Below are positions 1 through 11,658 of a DNA stretch of 64,000 nt, piece after piece. The DNA is taken from assembly GCA_009667805.1 (NCBI GenBank), contig CM019063.1, positions 413,640,626 through 413,704,625 of the forward strand. The letters are read 5' to 3'. This stretch comes from Leptobrachium leishanense (Eukaryota; Chordata; Amphibia; Anura; Megophryidae). The number at the start of each line of letters is the position of its first letter. The first letter of the stretch is position 1. The notes beneath the pieces are model-generated. The model worked only from the letters and a program-made list of their open reading frames with translations. It did not search any database and was not told where the DNA came from. The position numbers and the translations under genes are program-made.

Positions 1-784
1 CATCCATTGGTATCAATATATGACGTTTTTGGACTTTTTTGGATAATGCCTTTCCATGTTAAATCCTGTTGGCCCTGCACATGCACTCTGAGAGCCTCCC
101 AGTCTCTATGGGAGTGGCCTTGAGTTGGCACATGCGCTGGGGGCCTTGCACCTGCCATCTTCGATCGCTGGTTGGCATGCTCCACGAGGAAGCCGGACAG
201 CACAAGCTTTTTGAGTAACAGCATGTATCTATGATTTAATTGATTCCATGTGCACTGGGGAGGTCTGTACCGCTTATCCTTCACTATGTTTCATGTATAT
301 AGGGGGCTATTGTCTATCTATGCTGTCCCTTAGGGCACTGGGTACTGAAGAAGGAGTTGTGTTCCCAAAACCTTTGCCAGTCTTTTGTGTTCCATTTACC
401 TGAGTAAGAGTAGTCATACTAGTGCACCAATCTAAACAGCGCTGGAGATTTGTCTTCTCTTCTTGTGTAACCATTCCATACTGTATTGCATGAAGTGCTG
501 CACCAAACCATTCAAAAAGAAGTCTTTATAACATAACATGTTTGCACCTTTTTAGCCTGTTCTGTGTATATTGTTCTGTTGTTGCTTAAGACCCCATTTT
601 TGATGGGTCACCTGCTTAGAAAACTTCCTTTAGATCACTTTAATAATGCAGTTGTTGAGGAACAATGTTTCACAGTCAGTCTGTGTAATGTTTGGTTATG
701 GTCCTGCTGAGGTATATGTACCAATAAGCCAAATATCGGGTAAACGGGTGACAATTTATTAAAAGAGAGCAGAGGAGAAGTCAC
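1..784. other. Unassigned sequence, no gene seen
   Basis: No credible coding frame. The only structure seen is near 343-376, where CTGAAGAAGG, a short stem and an AAAAC string resemble the motif of Penelope-type repeats elsewhere in the window (30639, 34867). It is degenerate, and the rest looks like old, decayed repeat or unique DNA. Confidence 0.4.
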
Positions 785-966
785 TCAGGTCTATTCATTA
801 AAGGTGAAACTCAGGAGAATTGGCAGGAGAAGAGTTCAATCTAGACCAAATAGCCAATTTGGAAAGGGAGATAAATGGGAGAATTGTTCTGGTTTGGCTA
901 ATTTGCCCTATGATTTTTAGTTCTCCTGCCAATTCTCCTGAGTATCACCTTTATGAATAGACCTGA
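785..966. mobile_element. Palindromic MITE, TA-target family
   Basis: Terminal inverted repeats of about 45 bp run from TCAGGTCTATTCAT to ATGAATAGACCTGA. The right end is followed by TA (967-968); the left flank has lost TA. Internal words (GGTGAAA, GGAGAATTGGCAGGAGAA, CAATCTAGAC) recur at 6299, 11095 and 20652. It has no coding capacity, so it is non-autonomous. Superfamily is inferred as Tc1/mariner-like from the TA target seen at better copies. Confidence 0.7.
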
Positions 967-984
967 TAGTTGCATATAGAGAGT

Positions 985-1432
985 CTAAAAAAGAGGTTAG
1001 TGAGGGTCCTGAGGACGAGCAACAGCACTAGTGGCCTGCTCTACGGCGGGGCTCGCTCAGGTCTCACTGGGTATTTGCTCGATTGTGCCATTACAGGGAT
1101 GAATGCTCCATATGCAAATCAGTCTGTTCTCACCCAGAAAAGGTGGCCAGTACTGAATTCAAAGGACGTCATCCCTGCACGAGAAATTCAGCAACTCCCG
1201 ACGATCATTGCGGCCTTGTTAGACCTCGTCAGGAGGGTATAGCTGACACCCCTCTAGGCACATCAAGCAAGGGGTCCACATCTGGATTACCCTGTATACT
1301 TGTAGTGAGAAAAAAGAGGTTTGTGAAAGTCCTGAGGAGGAGCAACAGCACTAGTGGCCTGCTCTACGGTGCGGCACGCTCATGTCTCACAGGGTTTTTG
1401 CTCGATTGTGCCATTACAGGGACACTGTATTA
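985..1432 (+). repeat. Two direct copies of a ~118-bp segment in the hAT element's 5' part
   Basis: Sequence at 985-1103 recurs at 1312-1430, an offset of about 328 bp. Both copies contain GAGCAACAGCACTAGTGGCC or a near match and end with TTGCTCGATTGTGCCATTACAGGGA. The repeat lies directly upstream of the hAT transposase fragment, so I take it as an internal duplication within that element. The short frames here are not credible proteins. Confidence 0.55.
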
Positions 1433-1693
1433 AAAGGAGGCCTTCCCTAGCTCGCAAGGCCCCAGTCTTTACGCAGACAGCATTCCTGTGGGTCCTCAGA
1501 TCAGACAGGAGGAGGATGAGGAGGAGGAATATTTAAGTAGTGGGGGCATTGAAGGTGGGGATTCCTCAAGGGAGGGGTTTGTGTGCCCAGATACCCAAGG
1601 ACTAGTACGTGGCTGGGAGGAGGAAGTGCACAATGGGGTCATCCTCATTGACCAGGAAGACTCGGAAGCTAATGCCACCTCAACCTATGCTGC

Positions 1694-2362
1694 ATGGGCT
1701 CCCTTATCCTGCAAAGCCTGCTAAAGGTCCCCAGGATTCGTGCTATCAAGGAGAGGGATCATTACTGGTTGGCAACCCTTCTTGATCCACGATACAAGGG
1801 GAAAGTTGCAGAGCTCATCCTGCCCGCACAGAGGGAGGACCGGATGAAACAACTTGAGTACGCTCTAAAGCGACACTTGTGTAACACCTTTCCAGGCACT
1901 GGTATGTTACCAAGTGATGACACAGGTGCTTCTGAGGCTGCGGATGATCAGAGGAAGAGCGTTGAAGGCTGGGGCCGCTTGACTGATGCCTTTTCAAATT
2001 TTTTTACTCCACGACGCCCAGGGATGTCAAATGTAGGCACCCATTACCAGCGTCTTCACCATATGGTGCAGGACTACCTAGGGGCAAAAGCAGACCTGGA
2101 TACCTTTACAGCAGATGATCCACTGGCTTACTGGGTGTTGAGATTGGATCACTGGCCAGAATTTAGCCAATATGCTATGCAGCTACTAGGTTGCCCTTCA
2201 TCCAGTGTGCTTTCTGAAAGGACGTTCAGTGCCGCTGGAGGTTTTGTCACAGACAAAACAGTGCGTCTGTCCACCGACTCTGTAGACCGGCTGACATTTA
2301 TAAAAATTAATCAGTCCTGGATCAACAGCTATCAATCCCCTGATGCTGACGTAACTGAATAG
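1694..2362 (+). pseudogene. hAT transposase, C-terminal part (ZBED/Ac-like)
   Basis: A 222-codon frame matches the C-terminal half of hAT-superfamily transposases, nuclear DNA-cutting enzymes that bind element ends and integrate with 8-bp target duplications. HYWLATLLDPRYK (about residues 23-35) is the typical pre-dimerisation block. CPSSSVLSERTFSAAG (about 167-182) followed by VRLSTDSVDRLTFIKIN is the hAT dimerisation domain, near complete to the stop. The N-terminal BED zinc finger and the first catalytic residues are not visible upstream: only short, shifted frames occur there (1488-1724, acidic EEDEEEE), together with a 328-bp-spaced duplication. The ATG is just the first in the open frame, not an assured start. 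Non-coding sequence to 3183 ends in a hAT-type terminus. I judge it a 5'-damaged relic, certain as to family, uncertain as to subfamily. Confidence 0.88.
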
Positions 2363-3183
2363 ATCGGGGCTCTCTTCTGCATTACCAAAACCTCCACCCC
2401 TGCACTCTTCCACAATACCTCAGAGGGGTTACTTTGTGAAGGCACTAGCTGGCACCAAAGGCCTAATATTTGGGTGCACTGCCACTGACGCCTATACCAG
2501 ATTCATATCAATTTAATATTGGACCACAGGGTCCAACCCTGTACTCTTCCACAATACCACAGAGGGGTTACTTATGGTGTGAAGGCACTGTTGCCGACAC
2601 TAAAGGCCCAATTTTAAAGCACCTATTGTTACTTTCATCCAAAGCATGCATAAGTTTCACCATAATTTAGCCAAAAAATCACTAAACTTGTTCTGCGTGT
2701 CCTAAAATGTCTCCTCTTTTCATACAGGCTGCCGTCCCAAGCAGTTGTTTATGAATATATTAAAGGAAAACCATTTACCGTCATTTGAAATGTCAATTTT
2801 TTGTTTTTAAATGTTTCTATACATCCTACAAATCCGCCACTTCACGGGCAGGTTATGGGGACCTCCTAGGCACGATATTTGAAGGAAGTTTCCGTTTTTA
2901 TTCTTAACCTTTATTTCATGGAAAACTCAATGTTCCTTTAAAAACATTATTTTTTAAACTTTTTGTCCTTGTTTCCTGTCCCCCAGGGCACTACCCGGAC
3001 CCCCATACACCTTTTATGGCAAATATCTTGCATATATGCCCTCTTGGAGGGCACTCTAAAAATCAAACTTTCGAGTCCCATTGACTTGCATTGAGTTCGG
3101 TTCGTGTTCGAACTCTAACTTTTGAAATTGTTCGAGTTTGAATCCGATCCGAACTGAATGTGGGGGTGTTCGGCTCATCACTA
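2344..3183 (+). mobile_element. hAT element 3' region and right terminus
   Basis: From the transposase stop region to the terminus, this stretch is closely matched by 46134-46963. It ends GTGTTCGGCTCATCACTA; the reverse complement begins TAGTGATGAGCCGAACAC, a typical hAT-type TIR. The matching left TIR is not present, so the element is 5' truncated. A small TTAA-bounded insertion lies inside (2760-2941) in both copies. Confidence 0.75.
2760..2941. mobile_element. T2/Kolobok-like MITE inside hAT 3' region
   Basis: Bounded by TTAAAGGAA on the left and TTCCTTTAA on the right, matching the TTAAAGGRR termini known for T2-type MITEs of frogs. The same unit sits at 46547-46727 in the second hAT copy, so it was acquired before the two copies separated. 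No ORF. Confidence 0.55.
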
Positions 3184-3269
3184 TATCTGAGCACTTGTAT
3201 AAAGTGCTGCATTTGCAGGACAATTATCCTACGGGCAGGGCCATCTGTTCCTTATATTTATTATTTATT

Positions 3270-3345
3270 ATGTCACCTGTCTGTGTTTCCCCATTGTAAA
3301 GCGCTATGGGATCTGTTTGCGCCGTATAAGTACTTGTAACTGTAT
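3270..3345 (+). mobile_element. L2-like LINE 3' tail remnant
   Basis: ATTGTAAAGCGCTATGGGAT followed by GCGCCGTATAAGTA resembles the L2 tail pattern of this window (44135-44196 and 63845-63900: CAGCGCTGCGGAATATG then GGCGCTTTATAAATA). Short and diverged. Confidence 0.5.
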
Positions 3346-3404
3346 TCAAGCACTTATCACTGCATTACGGAGCAGGTTGCTGAATCAGCGCATGCCTCAA
3401 AATA

Positions 3405-3505
3405 TGGAGCTAAAACAGGGAAGCTAAGGGGAAACCTGCAAGCCCAGGTTTTCCACCTTAGCATCCCCGTTTTAGCGGTCAGTTTGATTGTAATACTGCC
3501 TGTAG
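3405..3505 (-). mobile_element. Fragment of Harbinger-like palindromic MITE
   Basis: Contains GCTAAAACAGGGAAGCTAAGG, a stem-loop, then CCTTAGCATCCCCGTTTTAGC and GATTGTAATACTGCC. These words match the end hairpins of copies at 22437, 49678 and 60087. One end only, no target duplication visible. Confidence 0.55.
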
Positions 3506-3578
3506 TTTTATGTATATTTAATCTAAAAAAAAATTTATATATAAAATAAGTCCATGAGTGCTCCTGCATGGTAGTGTG

Positions 3579-3602
3579 GAGATATATATATATATATATA
3601 TT
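3579..3602. repeat. (TA)n microsatellite
   Basis: An AT dinucleotide run of about 24 bp. Similar runs occur near 10709-10731, 29117-29128, 31955-31996, 35053-35066, 51854-51872 and 56405-56430. Confidence 0.9.
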
Positions 3603-3749
3603 TTACTTGCATGTTTCTTACTTCCAAACCTTCTTCACAGTGGGTGTCCTGACAGGCTAATTCAGCCTTTCAAAGTGCAGACTGAAGCATTGAGAAACAT
3701 CAACGGAGACCCCAGTGCTGGAGAAAAAGGGAGTATATGAATTTGTATT

Positions 3750-4143
3750 TTAACCTCCCTGGCGTTACGATTCTGACATCTTTTTTTTTGTATCCCCCTA
3801 GCGGTATATCAAGTGTGGCTCAGGGTTAACTGCCTATGCTGGAAGCGATAACCCCGAGCCACACTCAGGATGCCGCTGGATACATTACCTGTCCCTGCGC
3901 TCCCTCGCTGTCCCCGCAGTCTCCTCCGGCGATCGCGACCTCATACTTCCGGGTTGCCTTCTCGCGAGAAGGGAAACAGGAAGCAAAACGCCGCAATTGC
4001 CGGAGGAGAATGCGGGGAACAGCGAGGGAGTGCAGGGACAGGTAATGTATCTCTATCGAGCCTGACTGTGGCTCGGGGGTTACCACTTTCAGCGGTGAAA
4101 TTTAACCCCAAGCCACACTTGGGATAACCGCCAGGGAGGTTAA
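3750..4143. mobile_element. TTAA-bounded palindromic MITE (piggyBac-like)
   Basis: Starts TTAACCTCCCTGGCGTTA and ends AACCGCCAGGGAGGTTAA, so both ends carry the TTAA target. Subterminal arms also pair (CAAGTGTGGCTCAGGGTTAA against TTAACCCCAAGCCACACTTG). A second hairpin sits at about 3925-4010 around CTTCTCGCGAGAAGG. No transposase. The piggyBac assignment rests on the TTAA target only; Kolobok also uses TTAA. Confidence 0.75.
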
Positions 4144-4480
4144 GGTAACAATGGACAGTGGGAATCCAAATAAATCATAATTTCCATTTCACCTAATTAT
4201 AGCAAATTGAATTTGCGATAAGCTTTGCTAATAAGCCTTGCTAGCGGGCACAATCTGGTGCTTTTGCGTCCCTATTTGGTTCTTGACTCTGTAGAGATAT
4301 GACCTTTCTCAGTGGATGTCTGGATTCCAGGCCTAATTCATATTTATTTGGTCAAGTTACAACATGTTAAATAGAATATTTCAGTCCCCAAAACCCTGGT
4401 CTACATTCTGTAATATTTTAGTTGTGTTATCCTGAAAGAAATACTAGTCTTTTTGATTTGTAAGTGCTATACTTAGGCTT

Positions 4481-5015
4481 ACTGGTGAGACCTCACTTGG
4501 AGTACTGTGTGCAGTACTGGAGACCGTATCTCCAGAAGGAGATCTTAGAGAGAGTTCAGAGAAGGGCTACTAAAATGGTGTACGGCTTGAAGGAGTAAAG
4601 TTACCAGGAAAGGCTTAATGATCTTAACATGTACAGCTTGGAAAAAAGACAAGACAGAGGAGATATGATAGAAACATTTAAATACGTAAAGGAAATCCAG
4701 AAGGTAGAGGAAGGGAATATATTTAAAAGGAAACAAAGTAGCAAAACAAGAGGACATAGTCTTAGATTAGAGGGGCAAAGGTTTAAAGTAACATCAGGAA
4801 GCATTATTTTACTGAGCGGGTGGTGGATACATGGAACAGTCTTCCAGTTGAAGTGGTAGAGGCCAAAACAGTAATTGAATTTAAGCAGGCATGGGATAGA
4901 CATAAGGCTATCCTAAATAAAAGATAAATCCAGGTAAAGTATCCACATAATTGGGCAGACTAGATGGGCCGAAAGGTTCTTATCTGCCGACATTTTTCTA
5001 TGTTTCTATGTTTCT
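4481..5015 (+). mobile_element. CR1-type LINE 3' end (decayed)
   Basis: Conceptual translation in mixed frames gives the CR1 reverse transcriptase C-terminus (pieces such as [15 protein letters not shown] and LEKRQDRGDMIETFKY), with an in-frame stop near 4598. The non-coding tail ends with repeated TTCTATGT units, the short direct repeats expected at CR1 3' ends. The same segment is found inverted at 56790-57323, where the frame is intact for 145 codons. 5' truncated, as is usual for LINEs. Confidence 0.8.
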
Positions 5016-5307
5016 TACAATGGGGAAACCCCAGCCAGAAAGATGGACGGTGTCTACACCAAGAATTATTTATTATGTTTATCGGAAAGTCCTCCATTTT
5101 GTATAAATTCTGAATTCTCATAACATATGTTTTATTATACAAGCAAACACTGAGACACTGCTCTCAATACCCACTTCAGACACATAATAAGCAATGATCT
5201 TAACATTCTTTTTGTTTATAAAATAATCTGCTGTCAGTAACCATAGTGCAAACACCCATTTCTGGTGAGATATACTTGCATTCATTTATTGTTATGACTG
5301 TTTAGGT

Positions 5308-5360
5308 CATACTTGAAAACGAGAGAAATCTCAATGTATCCTTCCTGGTGAAATACTTTA
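5308..5360 (+). mobile_element. SINE 3' tail fragment
   Basis: CATACTTGAAAACGAGAGAAATCTCAATGTATCCTTCCTGG-type sequence equals the 3' module of the tRNA-headed SINEs at 12597 and 31391. The tRNA-like head is missing here. Confidence 0.6.
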
Positions 5361-6296
5361 AAAAAAAATTTTTGAAAAAACAGAAATTGCAAGTATAAAT
5401 GTGCACAAATATTAGAGTATAATTAGATTAAACAGCAGCAGTCAGGGTTTAATAATTTGGAAAAAAAATTATATCAATTTTGTTTATTTCCATGAATCTG
5501 CTTAAATAATTCAGTATTTTATACAAATTGCTTATTAAATGTGAGGGAGTATTATGGACAATATGAACACGAACTTATCTAAATGGAGAGTTTTATTTAG
5601 TTTCTCAGTGCACATTCCCTGATTGTTTTTTTGAAATAATTATTAAAAGAAAACATTTTTATACCTTTTTATAAAGTGATATATTTGATTTATAATATTT
5701 ACAAAGATTAACAATAATACACCATACATTCCCTTCTAGTCTGCAGAGTCACTCCTCTATATGTTTACATACCTTGTAAATTGGTGCTTAGGGAGTGATA
5801 TATTCAATAATATACAACCCGACATGATTTATAAACAACCTACATATGTGATTTTTTTTTTATATTTATTTATAGGATATTTCACTTACAGATCTGTCAG
5901 TCTGGTCTCCACTATTATTCTTAAATTTTAAAAAAAAATCAACAAATTGAGAAAACCAGATTTGGCAGGCTGGGGGCACACACCTTATTTTCTTTCAAAT
6001 AACATACAGTAAAACACTACAAAAAGCATTGATAAAGTGCAATTCACCACCTCTTAAAAAACAATTACATTTTCTTCATCTTATTATTGAAGAGACATAT
6101 TCAGTCTCTTCTTCAAAAAGTCATTTCACATTCATATCAAAAATGCTCAGCTGAGTGCAATGTAAAGCCTCATAGGAGCAATATGAAACAGGACCAAGGC
6201 TGTTTGATCAGTCAAGTGAATCTGTGAGAATCTGAATGAATAGCATTCCCATTAGAAAACGGATTTAATACAATAAATGTACTAACTATCAGGGTT
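5361..6296. other. AT-rich unassigned stretch
   Basis: Poly-A/T rich, with repeated TTTATAAA-type words and no ORF or TE signature that I can name. Confidence 0.5.
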
Positions 6297-6298
6297 AT

Positions 6299-6471
6299 TC
6301 AGAGAAAGGTGAAAACCAGGAGAATGGCTGGAGAACTGAAAATTCTAGGTCAAAATAACCAAACCAGAAAAATTCTCCCATTTATCTCACTTTCCAAATC
6401 GTCCATTTGGTCTAGATTGTTCTCTTCTCCTGCCAGTTCTCCTGGTTTTCACATTTCTCTGAATAACCCTG
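6299..6471. mobile_element. Palindromic MITE, TA-target family
   Basis: Left end TCAGGGTTATTCAGAG preceded by TA (6297-6298); right end CTCTGAATAACCCTG. Arms include GGTGAAAACCAGGAGAA and its inverse. The final GA-TA of the right end is lost where LTR-like sequence begins at 6470. Confidence 0.75.
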
Positions 6472-6964
6472 TTACGACCCATGTCTGGCGCCATGCTCTG
6501 ACCCCTGGCAGCCTCCTTCTTGTGCTGCACATCTCCAGACCAGGTGCTCTAGTTCACAAGCCCTGGTATACCCAGTCTCAGAGCACACTCACCATGGGAT
6601 CACTTAGCACTGGTTGATCCCATTCAGCCAGTACCTCATCATTGATGCTCTTGAACTGAAAGAATGAAGATCTGTACATTACTGCTCAGTATCCTGCAAA
6701 TCCCCCTGCTCTCCCTGCCTTCTCACCTGAATCCATGTACCTCTCGGAGATCCACACCATCCCCTCACCAGTCTCCAGCATTCCTATTTTGGACAGTATA
6801 CTACTACATCTCCCACTATCCCTACCAGTATCCTAGTCAGCCTTCTGTATCTGCTCCACAGCCCTCCAGCCTGTTGGTCCTCCTCCACTATGTATTCCTG
6901 TACAACACTGCATATTGGACTCAGGTTTCCTCATCCCTGTGCCCACCCGGTACCACCCCCTGAC
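6470..6964 (+). mobile_element. Candidate LTR fragment abutting a MITE
   Basis: Begins TGTTACGACCCATGTCTGGC and ends near CCACCCCCTGAC. The last 90 bp (GCATATTGGACTCAGGTTTCC ... CACCCGGTACCA) resemble the 3' end of the better LTR candidate at 23096-23961 (GCATATTGGGCTCAAACC ... CCCGGAACCAGCACC). No clear 5-bp duplication, so boundaries are tentative. Confidence 0.4.
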
Positions 6965-8883
6965 TGTGTGATTATTATTTTTGTTGGATATTTATCCTGG
7001 GTTTCTTGCTCAATCATTGGGATATAAGGTAACAAGACACAGAGAGATGACACTATGTGCACCAAAACACACTCACATTTCCTGTTGAGTCAATGTACCA
7101 GGATTTAGATAATAATTTCAAAACCTAGGTTCGGAGGGACGGCTATAAACTTACCCAGAACCCTGGTAAACCATCTCCACAGATTTTAAAGGCTCTGTCA
7201 AGTATTCAACTGCTTCGGAATCGGCCCATTGGTTTTTCCAACTGCCTTTCTCTTTCATTGCCTTTGGTTCAATGAATAACAATGACATTATATAACTAGC
7301 AATACAAACCATCATGAAGGCAAGTACTCCCTCTTCCTATATCAACTTTAGAAGAGTAAGAAGAACTGGCCACATGAGGCTTTGCATCAACAGGAGCTTT
7401 ATTGAAGGAGCAGAAAAATTTCGGTCCTTATCCCTGCACCTTTCTCAAGACGTTGCTGCTCTATCAATAAAGCTACTGCTGTTGCAAAGCCTCATGTGAC
7501 TGGGTCTTCTCGCTCATCTGTTGTCCTCTACAGGGCTAGTGACCCTAGGCCACAGGAACCTTAGTTTTTGCAGTATATGGTTTCCACATTTGCCCCTCCA
7601 AATATCTCTAGAACCTAAAGTAGATAAACTTTAAGCCTACAGTCCTCTAGGTCCAAGCCTGCTATGTGATATAACCCCTCGCAGTATCCTTTAAAATAAT
7701 GTCGTAATGAAATCATTTGATTAAGCAAAGTTTGAATTAATTATAAATAATTAGTACTGAGTTTATAATACTACAATCCGAAAGGATTTCAATAAGCATT
7801 AGCTCTTAAAAATATACACTTTTCTCTGGTACAAGTGAAAAAGGCATGTTAAAAAATGTATATTAGATACATCACATATGAAATGTAACCCCTTTCACTC
7901 CCAAAGTCGAGTTATCTTGATTTTTGCATTGTAATACTTTGGACTTTAATATGCTAGTGAGTGTCTCTCAGTGTTCACACTTTTTTAAAGCAGGATTAGT
8001 GTGACCCCTGTGGAGAAACAAATTCCACTGTTTTATCTATCTTCAAGCACCCTGCACAGAGATAAAACAAGCTGCATATAGCAGGCCTAAACCTAACAGA
8101 AAATTCAAACACTTTGGTGTATTGTATCAGCCAGGGAGATGCTGAGAATACAGGGACAACTCCGGGGTCACTCGCTGCTGTACAGGAATAAGTGTCAAGT
8201 CAAGTATATTAGACTGAAAATCGCTGTACAGTACAGAAACACGGTGCTACTGTAATTTCCATATACAGGCATTAGGCCACATACAGATAATATTTTTATA
8301 TTGTGATGGTATTTTTTTGAAGCTGCATTGCTAATAATCAATATAATCACTACAAATCCCCATAAGCAGCAAATCTAAACATTTTTATTAATTGTCTTTA
8401 TCACAATTACAGTATTTGACAAAAAGGCCATTTATGCCTGTATGCTGCTAATGCAGATGCCACGTCACACTGTGTAATATAAAGGACACCATATAGGATT
8501 CAGAATCTTTCATTCCAACAATGTTTTAGCAATGGATAAACGAATACATGAAAAACGAAAAATGAGCGAATTTACATTATCTAAATTTTTTAACTATTTC
8601 AGGACAATCTCCGTGCAAAATTTCTATTGTACCCTGTTTTTAATCGTTGGCTTTGTATCCCACGTTTCCAATAAATGCTATGATAAAACATTTTTCAACA
8701 AAAACCACTCGGTAGTGAAGGGGTTAAATAGATGTGAAATGCTCTCTGCAATAATGCGTTATTGCTTTGATATCATAAACCATAGTAATGAATAACAAGT
8801 AAATTGTATGATGGTTACAAGGAGACGTCTAGGTAGCACAGTCTAAATTTTTATAGCCAAGAAAGATAATCATGCTCTTACTA
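6965..8883. other. Mostly unassigned, with one hairpin
   Basis: No coding signal. A fold-back pair lies at 7366-7401 (CACATGAGGCTTTGCATCAACAGGAGC) and 7466-7499 (GCTACTGCTGTTGCAAAGCCTCATGTG). Within it, the minus strand carries CTTGAGAAAGG ... CCGAAA, again reminiscent of Penelope pseudo-LTR motifs. 7500-8880 shows nothing I can name. Confidence 0.45.
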
Positions 8884-8891
8884 CCGGATGT

Positions 8892-9659
8892 TAGGCTTGT
8901 GCACCGATTTTTTTTTTTCGGTTCGATTCGGTTCGATTTGTTCGGATGTTTAAAATTTTCGATTCGGCTCGTTTCGACCGATTTCTGTTTCGATTCGGTT
9001 CGGGTTGGCTCGTTTTTCGTGTACATTTTTTTTTGGAATATCGACCATTTTTCGTGTTTTCGGGTCACTTTGCTCGTTTTTTGGATCGACTTTTTGGAAA
9101 TTTCTGAAATTTTTGTTTTTTCGGAACGTCTGTTCTCCTCGTTTCAAAGTGTCTACGATAATTCTGGCGATTCTATCGTGTTTTTTTTTATTAAATAAAG
9201 ATCCTTTTTTTCTTATGAATAATTGAATATACATTTCACAACTTTATTTAATCATATTAAAATGGTATGAAAGCCAAGGAACCAAAAAAATTAACAAAAC
9301 GATTTAAAAAGCGCTAAACTGACCCGAATGCCACAAGAAACAAGTGATACGCATTTACAAATACAAAATTTACAGAATCAGCGATATAACCGATAATAGT
9401 TAAATATACGATGTCTAGAATTACCGAAATGGAACCGAAATCACGAATGGAACCAAAATCATGAATAGAGCAAAAATAAATTTCGATTTGACACATTTCA
9501 AGTCCATTCGAAAAATCCAAAAAATTTTCGTTTCGGCTCGGAAAACTTTTCGGATCTATCGGTTTTTCGGGTCCGACCCGATTCGGAAATTCGGCCGAAT
9601 CCGAAGACACGAATCGGGAAATTTCGTGAAAATTCCGAAACCCGAAACGCACATCCCTG
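8892..9659. mobile_element. Non-autonomous hAT, 768 bp, perfect 8-bp TSD
   Basis: Flanked by CCGGATGT at 8884-8891 and again at 9660-9667. Ends are TAGGCTTGTGC and GCACATCCCTG, so the TIR consensus is YAGGGATGTGC. Subterminal DNA is rich in TTCGGTTCGATTCGG-type words. A sister copy is at 27978-28746, over 90 percent alike by eye. Short frames in it are low-complexity artefacts (poly-F or poly-K). Confidence 0.9.
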
Positions 9660-9667
9660 CCGGATGT

Positions 9668-11092
9668 AAGTTTTTCGATTAAATATGTTACAAAGATTAA
9701 ATGTGTTACAGCTGCACAGAAGGGTGAGCAAAGGTACTGCTGGTTATTGGTATTAGCAAAAGATTACTCAGAGAATAAAGGCTGCTAAAAACGGCAAATT
9801 CTTTCTTACCACACACAAAAGGCATCACCAACACTTGCCAGACATTGTCATGCAGCTTAACACGACTGAAAATAACACATCATCAATATGACATAAAAAT
9901 GGCAACTGTGCATATCATTTCACTAAACCATTAGTCACATGAATTACTTCAAAGGGTCAATAAAACAAAGTAAGCTGGAAATAATTAAGCAATTAAAACA
10001 CACACATTGACTCCACCACAAAGCGTTATTTTTACTTTCTTTTCTACATTTAGTGCTGTCAATTAAATATTTAACCTTGCATCTTCTAAATGACTTAAAG
10101 ATCATTTTTTATTTAAACTTTTTTTTAAGAAATCAAATAGTCGACAACATCTTTTCTTTCGGTGCTGAAATAAAAATATTGTCAAGAACTTTACTTCAAG
10201 AAAATGTTCCGCCGTTCAGAAGAAAACCAAAAATATACAAATAAATCACAGTGCATATCATTTATTTTATAAAATTGTAATAAAAGGAAGACTTGATTAT
10301 TTCTGGAAGTCGCATTGGAAGTGCACAGCTTTAATATTTCATCAGGTTTATGAAGTTTTCTTCATCATATTTTATTTCCTTAATGCATTATTTATTTCAG
10401 GACAGCGCGTAATAAAACATCTATAAAAATATAAATCAGGTGGCATGTTATCATGGCAAGCAGATTACAGCATAATAAGATATGTCACAAAACACAAAAA
10501 TAAGAAAGTTTCTTATCTAGGGAATTGGACCTGTCTTTTTACTAGCTAAACTCTGACAATAAATGTCCTGGGGGAAAATGTGCATAGTAAACAGTTAAGT
10601 TTTGTACGTTGATATTTGTTTTGATAACCAAAGTATATTTTGAACATTCTCAAAGTTAAATGACCTAGCAACAAAATTCTATATTTTCCAGATATTTATT
10701 AAATTGCTAATATATATATATATATATATATTACAGGCTTTATATAGATTTTATTTCAGAAATCACGATTCCATTGTTTTATGTGGTGTCTTCTGCAAAA
10801 ATTTAAATAACTTATTTCATAATATCAATTGTTTTTCTCATCCATTATATATGTATGTATTCATGTTTAAATCTCTTTTCTGTTCTGGTTTGAAACTTTG
10901 ATATTTTATTTATTCAGTGTTTTATACCATCATTATTAGCATCAAAATAATAATTACTACTTTTATTAAAAGAACACCACTAGCAAGAATTTTATGTTCT
11001 TATTGTGTTTATTTCATGTTGTTGATATCTTACATGTGCTTTGGTTTCCTCTTGTTGGTTTAGTTAAGAAAATATTTTATTCTATCAGGGTT
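9668..11092. other. AT-rich unassigned stretch
   Basis: No gene or TE boundary seen. A TA run lies at about 10709-10731. It could be unique host DNA. Confidence 0.45.
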
Positions 11093-11094
11093 AT

Positions 11095-11267
11095 TCAGAG
11101 AGCGGTGAAAAGCAGGAGAATGACTGGAGAATGGAAAATTCTAGGTCAAAATAGCCAAACCAGAAAAATTCTCCCATTCATCTCACTTTCCAAATTGGCT
11201 ATTTTAACCTAGAATTTTCCATTCCCCAGCCATTCTCCTGCTTTTCACCTCTCTCTGAATAACCCTG
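11095..11267. mobile_element. Palindromic MITE, TA-target family
   Basis: TA (11093-11094) then TCAGGGTTATTCAGAG; right end CTCTGAATAACCCTG then TA (11268-11269). The arms (GGTGAAAAGCAGGAGAATG and its inverse) and the middle (TTCTAGGTCAAAATAGCC and inverse) make a near-complete fold-back. Closest to the copy at 6299. Confidence 0.8.
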
Positions 11268-11577
11268 TATATGTGTCACTGGGTGCATCCAGTTTGTGTT
11301 CTTTTGTGTTGTAAACTGCCCCCCATAGTATCTTTGCATCATTTGCTCCTCACTGTGTGGCTTTGGCCATAGAATGGAGTGAATGGGTTCGTCACTGACT
11401 CTCATCATTGTATTGTGTGGGTTGTATTCAAAGGACATCACCAGGGGGTAGATTAGAAGTTGTTTAAGCTCCCTGCTTTATCTCATTCAGCTGTCATCTT
11501 TTATCTCGAGTAGCATGCAGAATGCAATACATCCCTCCTGCCATATCCAAACATTACCTCCTCCACCCCTTGATCCG

Positions 11578-11658
11578 TTAACCCCTTAAGGACCAAAGAT
11601 CTTTAAAGTCAATGCATTTATGATGTAACAGTTACATCTTTGATCCTTAAGGGGTTAA
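11578..11658. mobile_element. 81-bp TTAA-bounded palindromic MITE
   Basis: TTAACCCCTTAAGGACCAAAG at the left mirrors CTTTGATCCTTAAGGGGTTAA at the right. The unit is almost one perfect hairpin (TGATGTAACAGTTACATC at the centre). The related copy at 48675-48755 has the same ends. Confidence 0.8.

Noticed and set aside
8872..9234. Overlapping F-rich and K/N-rich frames, repeated at 27886-28314
   Set aside because: They lie in subterminal TTCGG-rich repeats of two non-autonomous hATs; composition explains them and both strands are open.
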